64,000 nt of DNA from Forficula auricularia (Eukaryota; Arthropoda; Insecta; Dermaptera; Forficulidae): contig JALMQS010000085.1 in assembly GCA_024734495.1 (NCBI GenBank), positions 18,732,474 to 18,796,473 on the forward strand, in the 5' to 3' direction. Numbering within the stretch: the stretch's first letter is position 1; the number at the start of each line of letters is the position of its first letter. The translations under genes and the position numbers were made by a program. Shown here piece by piece: positions 31,985 to 43,109 of this stretch. Below the pieces are notes generated by a model, which saw nothing but the letters and a program-made list of their open reading frames with translations, did no database searches and was not told the origin of the DNA.

Positions 31985-32480
31985 AATTTATGGACTGCCT
32001 TTCATTTAAGGTTTTGTCTGTATATTGCTCCAAACCATGCCAAATTTTGGCTGCACACGTTTCAAACAAAGTTCTGAACGAAAACACCCTCAAAAAATTC
32101 CTGTCTGTCTGTATGTCTGTATGTTTCAGTGGGTTCCTCGAAAAGTTCCTCACGATTCACGTAAAAACAGCTGCAGGGATTATTATGAAATTTCATATTT
32201 GCATCAGATGTTTTCTAACTTAAGTTTATTGCTATATAACGTTTTGATATTTACTAAACTACTAAACTATTAACTCTACCCCGAATTTTATTATGAGCAA
32301 AGTTGTAGGGGATGTGATTTCTGACAACTTTTATTTAAAAAATTCCCCAAAAAATTGAGCATGGGTGCATGGTGTGGGGGTGCCGGGTGCTTGGTGGGGT
32401 TTTTTTTGGGGGGGGGTGGTTCCAGAAGGTGTAGCCCTTTGGCTAGCAAGAGGGCCACCGAAAGCGGAACTTGCAGCTAG
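31985..32480 (+). repeat. Dispersed repeat with TTTGTCTGTA head, related to 37.26-37.96 kb
   Basis: It shares CCAAATTTTGGCTGCACACG, TATATAACGTTTTGATATTT and TGGCTAGCAAGAGGGCC with the 37.26-37.96 kb copy, and contains G-runs (32,350-32,420). GCTAGCAAG-type ends also occur at 39.43 kb. The open frames are not conserved between copies. Confidence 0.6.
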
Positions 32481-34490
32481 TAGTTTAATATAAATAACAA
32501 ATAATTTTAATTAAAATATTATAATTTTACAATCAACCGTATGCATATTCATATAATCTCTTTTAAAATGTCTTTTGGTACAAATTTGGGTGACTCCATC
32601 TGCCTTGAGCTTTGCCCGGCACTTACCATAACATCTAAATGAGCTATGACTTCATAAAATCCCGCAAAATTCAAATCCCGGAATTCCGGGATAAATAAAA
32701 ACGATTCTATTCCTGGGATCCGGTGATTTTCAGAATCTGTTTAACAATCACGAATTAATCCACTTAGTGGATTTTGTGCTGTGGATAAAGTAGGTATTTC
32801 TTTGAATTTAAAATAAAACAGATTTAATTTGTAATGTGAACAATTTTAATACAACATTATTCATTATACGCAAAACAAAAATAAATTCGAGATATGGCTA
32901 TTTAATAACCGGACTTTTCTCATAACAATTTTTAGTAGTCACGAATTGGTCCAGAATCTGTATCGCCTTCAACGTACTTTCATTGCCGATCCCTACACCG
33001 CTCCATACGAATTTTCCATTGTTAAAAGAAGTGGTGAAAGTCTGTATTAATTAGAATAAAATATAATAAGAAATACAAACATTAATTATTATAATAAATA
33101 GTTTTTTAAAAATCATATTTTGTCACTGGAGCTATCACTTAGAATTTTCGTGATTAAAAGACCAGCATCAGTAACAACTCTTTCTGATTCGATTGAAGTA
33201 TAGGGTTGCATTATGTCGACCAAGTCTTTCAATGCCAATTTTAATTGGCTTCAACGCTGTTACTACCCCGTTCATTACTAAATATTCAACTCGGAAATAT
33301 TTTCAATATTATTGACATACCATGTATACAATGTTTGCTCGTTTAATGTATAATGTGGTTTATTTCAGAAAATTCTATTAATTCACAATTGTTAAATCTA
33401 AAGTAAGTACTTTTTAATCCTTTATTTTTCACTGTCAGGTATAAAATTGAGTAATTGTCTGGCCAGACGCGAGGATCCCTCATTAGTACAAGTCCAGAAA
33501 TTTTATAAAGTTAGTGGTATTAATTTGACGCCAATTATCGGTGTGTAATGTTTAAGAGATTTGGTGTGTTAGCCTGAGCCTGGCTGGCTGACCACGTCAT
33601 GCTCCTAAATGGGCTCAAGAGAGAGAGAGAGACCAGCATTACATGGTAATTATGGACCGCACAACTAACCGGATACGGACAGCTCTATTACCGAACACGG
33701 CTAATATGCATTTCAACCGAAAGAGTGAGACACAATCGAATCGGCTTGCTTCATTGATTGGCTGGAAAAAAGTTCATTAAAGTATGTAGTAGTGAAAATG
33801 ACTCTCATTAGGCAAAACCAGCCCTGATCATGGCTGCCAACTGAATAACACCAATCAATCAATGTAGGATTAGGCTACTCATTGGTCGAACCGATTTCCT
33901 TCTTAAATTGCTCATTTATTGTCCGTTTTATTGATAAAGAGCTTCTTGGTATGGATTTACTTACACCCTTACTGGGAATTATCATTTGGTAAAGTGATAA
34001 ACTTCAAAAAAATATCCGAATTGATTTTGAGGATTATTTTTTAAAAAAAATGTACTAGTATGTAAAAAATTCGAGGAAAAATTGAAGTCTCGGTACGCTC
34101 GTTACCCATTTTCCAGATGTCTGGAAGAGTGATGAGCTATCTAAGCCACCTAGAATTAAAGACGTCCTCTAGTACTTAATAAAATCAAATATTATTTATA
34201 ATTATATTTTAATATAACAAAATATATAGAAATTCAAGAGAGATGGTCTACTATTAGATTCATATAGACAATCTCTCTTGAATTTCTATAGTAATTTCTT
34301 AAAGCTTCTAATATTGGAATTTGTCTTTTATATTTAGAATAAAATAGTAATTGGAGACTCATAGAAGGTCCACACTGTTCCTGAAGCCAAGGTTTCCGTT
34401 TTGTATATAATTGTAGTTTGTGTGAAATTTGAGGTGTTTCGGAAATATTTATAACAGATGTTTGGTTAGAAGAAAACTATTTGGTGTAGT
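32481..34490. other. No gene recognised; short hairpin at 34,229-34,290
   Basis: The only distinct structure is an inverted repeat of about 24 bases (ATAGAAATTCAAGAGAGAT and its complement) at 34,229-34,290. A short (GA)n run is at 33,618-33,632. No coding sequence recognised. Confidence 0.4.
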
Positions 34491-35230
34491 TTTTTACTTT
34501 ATCCAATGCAAAGCATGGGTAAAGTATTGTAATCGCTCTCGGGGCAAGCGTGGCTTCAAAGGGTCCTCAGGTAAAGACTACGGAACCCATGGACTCAATT
34601 AAAGTCACAAATTGTAGTATTCAATTAGGTTGAATTTTAGCACGTGACGGTTTTGCCAAAAATTACATGGAGTCTCGTCGAGAGGCCAAAAAGTGCGATT
34701 TTTTCATTTAGTGCGTGCGGATGGATGGATGTATGGATGTATGGATGTATGTATGTTATCGCTTTTTTGGCCCACGATTTTTTCCACACCGTTGCACCGA
34801 TTGAAATGAAATTGAAAACCTACCATTAGTTTAACAAAATGAAGCGCTGATTAGTTTTTGGTACATATCGGCCCACAAACATTAGTACTTTATTTCGGTA
34901 CTTTTTAGTTTTTTCTAAATATCTTGAAAATGACTTAACCAATTTTGATGAAATTTAATATCCTAATTAAGTACCTTGGGGACCACAAAAAAGGTTAAAT
35001 AAAGTTTTTAGTAAAATTATATTTTAAAGTACTTTACTCTAGAGTAAGATGGTACTTTTTAATTTTTTAAATTCTTTAAAATTTATTCATTTGAAAGTTT
35101 TAATATAGCTCATTTAGCCTTGCTTAAGTAAGAATGGATAGGCTTCTCTCTGTGAAATGCTAAAAATTTGGGAGGAATTTTTATGAGTAACCATAGCAAC
35201 TGCGTTGTTTTCTTATCCGTTACCTTTGCT

Positions 35231-35985
35231 GAAGACAGAGAAATCGATTTTAAACCAAAAATAGCGATTGATTCTCATCTAGTTCTTGAGGAATAATCAT
35301 TCTATATTGGATTTTTGACGTTTCGGTTTTTATTAGTAACCATTGCTGAAGACATAGAGAAATCGACTTTAAACCAAAAATAGCGATTGATTCTCATCTA
35401 GTACTTGAGGAATAATCATTCTATATTGGATTTTTGACGTTTCGGTTTTTATTAGTAACCATTGCTGAAGACATAGAGAAATCGACTTTAAACCAAAAAT
35501 AGCGATTGATTCTCATCTAGTACTTGAGGAATAATCATTCTATATTGGATTTTTGACGTTTCGGTTTTATTAGTAACCATTGCTGAAGACATAGAGAAAT
35601 CGACTTTAAACCAAAAATAGCGATTGATTCTCATCTAGTACTTGAGGAATAATCATTCTATATTGGATTTTTGACGTTTCGGTTTTTATTGGTAACCATT
35701 GCTGAAGACATAGAGGAATCGACTTAAAATCAAAAATAGCGATTGATTCTCATCTAATACTTGAGGAATAACAATTCTACATTAGGTTTTTGACGTTTCG
35801 ATTATTATTGGTAACCATTGCTGAAGACATGGAGGAATCGACTTAAAATCAAAAATAACGATCGATTCTTATCTAATACTAGAGGAATAACCTTATTGCA
35901 TTCCATTTTTGATGTTTTGACTATTAATGAAACCTCTACTGAAAATGTAGAAGAATCGACTTAAAATCAAAAAGACTAAATTCTT
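35231..35985 (+). repeat. Tandem array, period about 118-119 bases
   Basis: About six and a half units, with the word GCTGAAGACATAGAG-AATCG recurring at 35,231, 35,348, 35,467, 35,585, 35,704 and 35,823. Units 2-5 are almost identical; the outer units are more diverged. Each unit has GACGTTTCGG and GCTGAAGAC on the same strand, which is the wrong order and sense for a hammerhead. Confidence 0.85.
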
Positions 35986-36004
35986 TTTTGGTAAACAACT
36001 CAAG

Positions 36005-36390
36005 CTTGAGTTGTTTGCCATAAAAGAATTTAGTCTTTTTGATTTTTAAGTCGATTCTTCTACATTTTCAGTAGAGGTTTCCATTAATAGTCAAAACATC
36101 AAAAATGGAATTCAATAAGGTTATTCCTCTAGTATTAGATAAGAATCGATCGTTATTTTTGATTTTAAGTCATTCCTCCATGTCTTCAGCAATGGTTACC
36201 AATAATAATCGAAACGTCAAAAACCTAATGTAGAATTGTTATTCCTCAAGTATTAGATGAGAATCGATGGCTATTTTTGATTTTAAGTCGATTCCTCTAT
36301 GTCTTCAGCAATGGTTACCAATAAAACCGAAACGTCAAAAATCCAATGTAGAATGGTTATTCCTCGACTCTTAAATGAGAATTATTTTTG
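36005..36390 (-). repeat. Inverted mirror of the tandem array
   Basis: About three units in reverse orientation to the array before it, so the pair folds back at AAGCTT (36,001-36,006). The outermost array units, which are the most diverged, are exactly those nearest the centre and are mirrored base for base. Confidence 0.82.
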
Positions 36391-36535
36391 AATTAATTTC
36401 AATATGAACTACAAATTGCAAGTGATATCTGATTAATAATAAAGGAACAAACATATTAATATTTCAAATGAATTTGGATAAAGTTTAGCAACGATCCGTT
36501 GCAGTTTTATTTATGTATTTTATTTGGTGAATGTT

Positions 36536-36585
36536 TGCGCCGCAAAGGTTTCGGACGGAACAGTCCTTCTTCAGCACCTTGTTAA
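36536..36585 (-). ncRNA. Hammerhead-like ribozyme, altered stem III word
   Basis: On the minus strand CTGAAGA (36574-36568), linker A, stem II GGAC/GTCC and GAAA (36552-36549) are intact, but the following bases are CCTTTG, so the A...U palindrome (expected ACGU) reads ACCU. AAGG upstream can pair with CCTT, which would be an alternative fold. Probably inactive. Confidence 0.5.
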
Positions 36586-36690
36586 TAAAATACAACTGTG
36601 GTCATGCTAATACATGCCATTGGTCTGGAGACAATAGGTAATTTAAACAATAACAAAATTAAAAGTCTCCAAACGACATGATTCATTGTT

Positions 36691-36990
36691 TCACCATGGT
36701 GTCTGCATGGTGAAACAATGCAAATTTTCAAATTTCAATCTGCAGTCTTCTAGCACGATTTTATGTATTTTTTCGAATATTTCGCCAGTTGGGACCTCAA
36801 TCAGGCGTCTTGAACCTGGTTCGCCATCAATGCTCGTGAGACTTTTCTTAAATTCAAAAGTCCACTGTTTGACCGTTGAATATGATGGAGAAGAGTTTTT
36901 CAGTGCTGAGTCCATTTCTTCTTTTATTTGAATTGGTGTTAAGCCTTTCAAATAGAAGTATTTTATGACGACCAATTTTTCCATTTTCAC
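36691..36990 (-). pseudogene. mariner transposase N-terminal fragment
   Basis: From 36990 downward the text reads MKMEKLVVIKYFYLKGLTPI, then SPSYSTVKQWTFEFKK and GEIFEKIHKIVLEDCRLKFE. These are the two helix-turn-helix motifs and linker of a mariner-type DNA-binding domain. The catalytic domain is missing; the coding text runs into a small perfect hairpin (ATTGTTTCACCATG and its complement, 36,687-36,720), apparently a deletion or snap-back junction. It is a third mariner lineage in the window. Confidence 0.85.
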
Positions 36991-37259
36991 ACAACCAACT
37001 CAGATTTTTTCTTCAATAGGCTGCCAAATCTATCTTAACAGAACAGTCGACGTAAAAAGTGGTATGCAAGTTAGTTTAGGTTAATACTATAGAATACGAG
37101 TCAAAAATTACAACTGCCGACGAAATATCTGGAACAGGCCGGAAATTTATCAAACCATCCTCGTAGATATACCAAATACTCCTTTTAAATATATATTACC
37201 TGATTGGTTATAAAAAATTATTTTTCTAGAAATCGTAAGAGCCGTTTTTTCGAAAAACC

Positions 37260-37960
37260 GATTCTATCTATATATATAAAATTAAGGTTTGTCTGTACAT
37301 TGGTCCAAATCACGCCAAATTTTGGTTGCACACGTTTCAAGCAAAGTTATGAACTGAAAGCACCCTCAACAAAATTATCAGATGTCTTCTAACACGTTTT
37401 AGCTATATAACGTTTTGATATTTTGACCCCAAAAGGGGGTTTGGGGGGGGGCGGCGCTCGAATAAAAATTATCAAATAACTCCTAAACTATTAACCCTAC
37501 GGCAAATTTTATGATGAGCAAAGTTGTAGGGGATGTAATTTCTGACAACTTTTGTTTAAAAAAATTCCCAAAAATAACCACCCAAAAAGGGGGGAGGGTC
37601 AAAATATGAAAATGCTTACCCTTAGAGCCAACTTAACCAAATTTTGTATACATAATCTGTGGGTCACTAGAAGGCTAGAAATGCAAACACTTTGTGCGGG
37701 GGGGGGGTTCAGGTGAGGATCCAGAGTCATAGTGGAGTGGTGCGGGTGGGGGTGCGGGGATGGGCGCGGGGTGGATGGAACGGGGTGGAGTCCATGGGAT
37801 GGTGGGTGCAGGGTGGAGTGGGGGGTCTGGAGGGATAGTGGAGTGGGGGTTGGGGGTCAGGGGTGTAGTCGGTGGGTGGGGGGATGATGGTGGGGTTCGT
37901 GGGTTGGGGGTCCAGGGAGCGTGCCCCTGGCTAGCAAGAGGGCCGCCGACAGTTAGTATA
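37260..37960 (+). repeat. Dispersed repeat with G-rich satellite-like tract
   Basis: A second copy of the repeat at 32.0-32.5 kb, followed by TTGTATACATAATCTGTGGG (G-run family word) and a G-rich tract (37,695-37,930). Long open frames on both strands here are artefacts of G/C-rich low complexity. It ends TGGCTAGCAAGAGGGCCG. Confidence 0.6.
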
Positions 37961-38099
37961 AATATAATATACAAAAATTGCTCATATAATATAATAAGAT
38001 ATATTTTAATTAATTTTTCTTCTGAACAAACTAGATCTCATTCTTTTGCTTATTGTACCCACAATCGTGTGAAAATGTCAGCTAATCTGTCCAAATGAA

Positions 38100-38560
38100 G
38101 AATGTTTAACTATTGGGTTAATTTCGTAATCTTTTCTTAAGCATTGTCTGCTTGATTGGATATTTTCCTGGTAATCCTAGGATAGAAACGCCTCTCTCTC
38201 TCTAGTACAAATTGGCTTAAACGGTTGTGAGTCTGCAGAAGTGACGTCCACCCACGAAGATTGATCAAATGTCGCTTAGAGTTAGTTGAGGTAGCCCAGC
38301 CAGCCAGCGAGCAGCATGTTAAACGGCCATTAGGCGTTAGGCCACCGGGAATGCTAGCCACACACCCGATTCCATTACAATCTCTCAACTGTTCCATTCC
38401 ACTTAATATTAGATAAGCCTTTAGAATGAGACATTTTCATTTCAAAAGCAAAACGCTTGTTCAATTAAATTACTTTTTAAACTGAGGATTAGTAGCAATA
38501 GGAGAAGGAGTATTTACAAATGAGCAGGAAAACCAAAGGATGAGAATTTGCTTGTTAAAT
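38100..38560. other. GC-richer single-copy block
   Basis: An 86-codon minus-strand frame (38,137-38,397) has no domain, and codon evidence is not convincing. It may be a conserved host segment. Confidence 0.3.
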
Positions 38561-38579
38561 AATCAATCGAATTTATTTA

Positions 38580-38830
38580 TTTGATATGTAGCTGTTAAAG
38601 CTTGTATTTAATGATTCAAATTATTGAAGATTAAAATTTTGTTTAAATCATACATAATTAATTATAATTATTTATTTAACACGAACAAATAATACAATAT
38701 AACTACTTTGTAGTTTTCTTTTATTGATTGCTGTTTGGGTTCACTAAATAATTATAATTAATTATGTTGATTTAAACAAAATTTCAATTATAAATTTAAT
38801 CACAAAAATACAAGCTTTTACAGTGCTTTA
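38580..38830. repeat. Family F palindrome
   Basis: Arms GCTGTTAAAGCTTGTATTT..AATTAATTATAATTATT and complement (38,590-38,700 and 38,740-38,825) fold back around a 40-base centre. Similar palindromes are at 49,085-49,235 and 50,625-50,935. Confidence 0.65.
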
Positions 38831-39279
38831 CATATCTAGGATGGAATCTAATTAAAAAGACGGACAGATAACGGCCAAACATTACATAGAAATAAAATTG
38901 AAGAAATCTGAAATGAGGAAGTTATCCAAGGAATGGGGAAAGAGGATGAAGAAAAATAGAAGAGAAGAAGACAAAGAACAAAGAAGAATTTGTAAAGTGG
39001 GTTAAAATAAATTGATCTGAAAAGTATTCTAACAGGGTATGGATGAGAATAAATAAATAAATAGTTAATTATACCATCAAAATTTTGAGTGATAAATTTC
39101 TCGATGGTAGAAATTTAGTCTCAACCAGTTAGGTGCTAAAACATGAAAAAATTAAATAAAAAAATCGGAGATACCAAAGCAAAATGGTTTATGATTTGAG
39201 ATGGAATGTCCCATATACACTGAACTCTTAGAGTGATTAGTGGAGTGAAGAAAGGTTAAATTAAATAAATAATGTTTAT

Positions 39280-39740
39280 TTGCATCAATAAGCAGAGGAT
39301 AACCCATTTATCTTCTATAATGCCTACTTATAATAATCGGCTTTGCACGATGATGACACTGACGTGATTTTTTTAATTTTAAAACCCACTAATAGTTCGT
39401 GACAAATAAAATTCCGTAGCTTGCTGGCTAGCAAGAAGCCCGCCCTCGGCTAAGTTGTTTTTTGTTGGGTTGTTTGTTAATTGAAATAATTATTCACAGG
39501 TGGTTGTCTCGATAAAAATGTTTATTTACATTTTTTATTCAATTTCCTTTTAATAAATAATTGGTTTTTTAATTTTATATACCACAATAAGATCATTATA
39601 TTTATTATTATATATGTATTAAAAATTGGGCAATTTAATTGATTAAAAATCGAGTTTTAAATCCCACAAATATTAATTTGACAATTTAATTGATGAATTC
39701 ATAAATTGTTATTTAATTAAAAAAAAATTATACCGTATTT
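39280..39740. repeat. Ribozyme-family terminal word, then family C partial
   Basis: TTTATTTGCATCAATAAGCAGAGG (split) at about 39,273-39,296 is the terminal word of the ribozyme elements. From 39,370 a degraded family C copy follows (CCACTAATAGTTC, AATTATTCACAGG), interrupted by GCTAGCAAGAAGCCCGCC. No gene. Confidence 0.5.
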
Positions 39741-39761
39741 ATTTATATACCTTTATATAGT

Positions 39762-40145
39762 CCAAGAGTTGGTGACACATTTTGACTACAGTTTTGACCC
39801 AACTAGAAATAATGCGTAATAGTACCGTCTATGATAGTTGTACAGGGAATGGTCAGTCTGGCTGGCCTAAGCAGGTGGACCAGGTACTGCGCATGGTGTG
39901 AGTGTGGTAAAAAATACATATGTGTTAAAAATATTTTTGACCCACAATGAAATTATAAAAATTATAATTTATAGTCAATTATAAACATAATATATTCACT
40001 CCAGACCATTTGAGTGGTGGAACGTGGAACCAGACCACCCCAAAGTGTATTTTTACAACATGAAAAAAATATTTGATGCTATTACGCATTATTTCTAGTT
40101 GGGTCAAATCCGTAGTCAAAATGTGTTACCAGCTCTTGGACTAAT
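39762..40145. repeat. Foldback, about 70-base arms
   Basis: Arms TAGTCCAAGAGTTGGT-ACACATTTTGACTAC (39,762-39,830) and complement (40,070-40,145). The spacer of about 240 bases holds no recognisable motif and no ribozyme core. Confidence 0.7.
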
Positions 40146-40445
40146 AGGTACACATAATCTGTGGGCCACTTAAGGCTAGAAATGCAAAAACTGGTGCGTG
40201 GTCGTGGGCGGGGGTAGATATGGGGGTGCAGGAGATTTGGTTCAGTGGTGGGGGGGTGGGGGAGGTACGGGGTTTCGAGGGCGGAGTGGGGGTGTAGGTG
40301 TGGGGTGGGGTAGGAGGGTGCATGAGGTGGGATCAAGTGATGGGGGTCCGGAGGTCGAGGGGGGGGGGGGTTCCGGGGATTAATATAGCTATTAACTGAA
40401 GCAAAAATTTAGCGAACATCGCTCGGTGCCCAGGTACTTATATAT
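40146..40445. repeat. G-rich low-complexity tract and CCGAGCGATG-type end
   Basis: A G/T-rich tract (40,195-40,375) follows the G-run family word, then GAACATCGCTCGGTGCCC at 40,411, the inverse of the hairpin word at 4.8 kb. Open frames are low-complexity. Confidence 0.55.
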
Positions 40446-41160
40446 AAAATCACACGAATTCGCAGATAGTGTACTTTCTCGAAAAAATTCAACTATTTTT
40501 TTTTTCATTTATTATTTCGAATTAATATATTTTAATGTCCGGACCTCGTTGATTCAGATCCCATCCTATTGCACTCTGTTTTCAGTTTTCAAATAACAAA
40601 AAACAGACAAATAAATAAATAAGTTTTTTTCTTTTCTTTTGGTAAATGCAAGTGGCTGGCGTGTTGGGCGGCTGATTAGGTGTGCTGTGCTGGCAGATTG
40701 TGGGAACAAGCAACTAGGCATCCATCATCTCCCCTCGGTCCCCCCGCACCTCCCACGACACTCCAGCATCCATCTATTGTATTCCAGTGCTAAACAAATG
40801 CCTGGAGAAATTTAGAAACAGATCGCTAGACTTTTTGAATCGAACCCTATCTACCTATCTCTAAACCAATTCACCATTTAATCCTCTCATCTAGAAATAA
40901 ACAATAATGTTGTTATTCTATATTATTCTATAATGAGCTCGAGAAAGAATCGACCCATTTATATATAGTAAAATTTAAAAAAATATGCTTGGATGGGTTT
41001 GAAGAGTTATTTGAGTGGTACGTTAGCAAAGGATGCAGCTTTTGATCTAGAAAGAATACAAAACAAATTGATATTTTATACGGGTTAATGGTATTGTCTA
41101 TAATAGAGACAATAAAACCCTTTCGAGTTAGGGGTTTGTTCTCAGAAATACAATAAAAAA
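40446..41160. other. Mostly single-copy DNA
   Basis: A GC-richer patch at 40,645-40,810 shows no repeat relatives and no clear coding frame. The remainder is AT-rich. Confidence 0.3.
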
Positions 41161-41164
41161 TATT

Positions 41165-42135
41165 AGAAGTATCTTTTTACTTTATCCAATGCGAAGCATG
41201 GGTAAAAGTATTGTAATCAGTCTCGTGTGCAAGCGTGGCTTCAAAAGGAACCCATGGTCTCAATTAAAGTCACAAATTGTAGTATCAATTAGGTTGAATT
41301 TTAGCATGTGACGGTTTTGCTAAAAATTACATGGGTCAAGTTTGAGTTGTTTGCCAAAAAAAGAATTTAGTCTTTTTGACTTTAAGTCGATTTTTCCACG
41401 TTTTCAGTAGAGGTTTGCCATTAATAGTCAAAACATCAAAATTGGAATGCAAGGTTATTCCTCTAGTATTAGATAAGAATTGATCGTTATTTTTGATTTT
41501 AAGTCGATTCCTCCATGTCTTCAACAATGGTTACTAATAATAACCGAAACGTCAAAAATCAATGTAGAATGATTATTCCTCGACTACAATGGCGGATCCA
41601 GGGGGGTGGTCGGAGGGGCGACCGCCCCCTCCCCATAGAGGCCCGTGCCTGGCGGGAGTGCAACAAGTGCGTCGCACGCAGAGGCCAAAAAACGGCGGCC
41701 AAATCGACAGAGAATTTATAACAATTTTTAAAAAATTTATTTTAATGAACTTAAAATATGAGATATGAAATTTGTAAAAAAAAATTGAAAAAAACATTTA
41801 TTTTTTAAAAATTTTAAAATTGAAAATAAAGTTCTATGCGTATGTGGGAGGGCACCGACCCCCCCCCCCCCGCTTGGACAATTCGATCGCGACACACTTT
41901 CGAGATAAAAAGTAGATCTTATATACATCGGGCACCTTATATACATTTCCCCCCCCCCATAAAAAATTCCTGGATCCGCCAGCGCTTGCTCGACTATTAA
42001 ATGAGAATCGATCATTATTTTTGAATTAAAGTCAACATGAACTGCAAATTGCAAGTGATACCTGATAAATAATAAAAAAATGAACATATTAATATTTCAA
42101 CTGAATTTGGATAAAGTTTAGCAACGATCCGTTGA
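41165..42135 (+). mobile_element. Family A copy with centre deleted, interrupted by a hAT MITE
   Basis: The left end matches 34.49 kb (CCAATGCGAAGCATGGG) as far as about 41,337, then jumps directly to the mirror arm (GAGTTGTTTGCC, as at 36,008). The direct tandem array has thus been lost by deletion at the palindrome centre. The right end has AGCAACGATCCGTTG. The 41,587-41,988 segment is a later insertion. Confidence 0.75.
41587..41988. mobile_element. hAT-type MITE with 8-bp target duplication
   Basis: The insertion is flanked by the direct repeat CTCGACTA (41,579-41,586 and 41,989-41,996), an eight-base duplication typical of hAT elements. Its termini are CAATGGCGGATCCAGG and CCTGGATCCGCCAGCGCTTG, close to the common hAT end CAGTGGCGGATCCAGG. 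It has poly-G/C stretches and short spurious frames but no transposase. Confidence 0.87.
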
Positions 42136-42149
42136 AGTTTATTTATTAT

Positions 42150-42345
42150 TTTTTGAGACGAATTGGTAGAATTTCAAAAGAGATTTGATGTAAAGGCGGC
42201 CCAAGGATAATAATGAAAAAATAAAATTCGGAATTAATTGATTGATTGGAACGTTATTCTTTTAAAAATTGACGTTTCCAAGGAACTAAGATGCATCCGT
42301 TGCAGTTTATTTATAAAAGTTTTTAGATTTTTAGCTCAAAATATT
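42150..42345. repeat. Family C fragment
   Basis: GGCGGCCCAAGGATAATAATGA and AATTCGGAATTAATTGATTG recall family C, joined to a short repeat of the family A end (ATCCGTTGCAGTTTATTTAT, 42,297-42,316). Confidence 0.5.
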
Positions 42346-42679
42346 ATCTTATAAGAAAAACTCATTATTTACCCAAATTCGTACATACAAGGGGTACCGA
42401 ATATTTAAATAGGAGTCACTTTTTTTTTCTTTTTTATCCAAGAAGTGATTCTATTTATTATTATATTAAGCTTTGAGCACTTAGATGGCGATCATCATGC
42501 TAATATGCCAGTGTATCCAGAAAATTATACTTTAATGATGAAATTCTTATTGAGGTCTTTTGGATATTTTATTTTTATAGTTCGAATTTTATATATTCCT
42601 AGATCGAACATTTAAAAATATTGAAAGAGACAATAAAAGAGTGTGTCTTCTGCTGAAATTATAAATTTTTAATTTATTT

Positions 42680-42733
42680 ATAACGAGACTATAGTTTCGA
42701 GAGCTTTGCCCTCTTCATCAGTTTATTACAATT
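42680..42733 (-). ncRNA. Hammerhead-like ribozyme (left arm)
   Basis: On the minus strand CTGATGA (42721-42715), linker A, stem II GAGGGC with GCTCTC (one mismatch), GAAA (42698-42695), palindrome ACUAUAGU, C17 and distal stem I UUAUAA with UUGUAA. One proximal stem I pair is lost. Confidence 0.66.
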
Positions 42734-42817
42734 CATGTGAATCAATTGTAATAGACTGTTTAAGAAAGCAAAGCTCTCGAAACTATAATCTCGTTATAAA
42801 TAAATTAAAAATGTATA

Positions 42818-43020
42818 TTAGTTGAATAAAAGATTTCACTGTCGATGGTAACAGAATTGTTTTATATTTTAGGTTAAAAATAAAATAAAATGAGAGAGTC
42901 TTCTATTTTTTAAATAAAATAATTTTTAATTATTTCTAGATATAATTAAAAATTATTTTATTTAAAAACAGAAGACTCTCTCATTTTATTTTATTTTTAA
43001 CCTAAAATTAAAAATGTATA
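42818..43020. mobile_element. Palindromic insertion inside the ribozyme element
   Basis: A direct repeat AAATTAAAAATGTATA marks both sides (42,802-42,817 and 43,005-43,020). Inside is a palindrome with ~65-base arms (TTAGGTTAAAAATAAAATAA...GAGAGAGTCTTCT and complement) centred near 42,942. The long direct repeat suggests a target duplication or template-switch origin. Confidence 0.65.
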
Positions 43021-43109
43021 ATTCCTGCAGAAGACACACAATTTTATTGTCTCTTTCAATTTATAAAAATTCTGCTATTTTCGGCAAAAAACTTTCATAT
43101 TAAGTTAAA

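Larger units (their letters stand above)
34494..36515 (+). mobile_element. Family A element with internal tandem array and mirror arm
   Basis: The left end starts TTTTTACTTTATCCAATGC and the right end is GCAACGATCCGTTGCAG, matching the ends defined by the insertion at 26.8-27.4 kb. The left unique region (34,494-35,050) is followed by a direct tandem array (35,231-35,985), a centre at about 36,003 (CAACTCAAGCTTGAGTTG), and an inverted partial array (36,005-36,390). No transposase is seen, so it is presumably non-autonomous. Confidence 0.7.
42610..43095. repeat. Ribozyme foldback, ACUAUAGU class, with nested insertion
   Basis: It is the same family as 14.04-14.7 kb: GAGACAATAAAAGAGTGTGT at 42,629, mirrored motifs around 42,680-42,795, and the terminal CTGCTATTTTCGGCAAAA at 43,072. 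The right arm is split by a ~203-base insertion at 42,818-43,020. The right-arm core reads CTGTTTA and is dead. Confidence 0.8.

Noticed and set aside
35231..35985. Regular repeats resembling a CRISPR array
   Set aside because: Units are 118-119 bases with no unique spacers, the host is eukaryotic, and no cas-like genes exist.
35231..36390. CTGAAGA and GAAACGTC words repeated in the family A tandem array, suggesting an array of hammerheads
   Set aside because: The two words are on opposite strands in every unit and no stem II hairpin joins them, so the hammerhead order cannot form.
37675..38098. Proline- and glycine-rich frames on both strands
   Set aside because: They arise from a G-rich low-complexity tract; the same effect is seen at 40,082-40,383.
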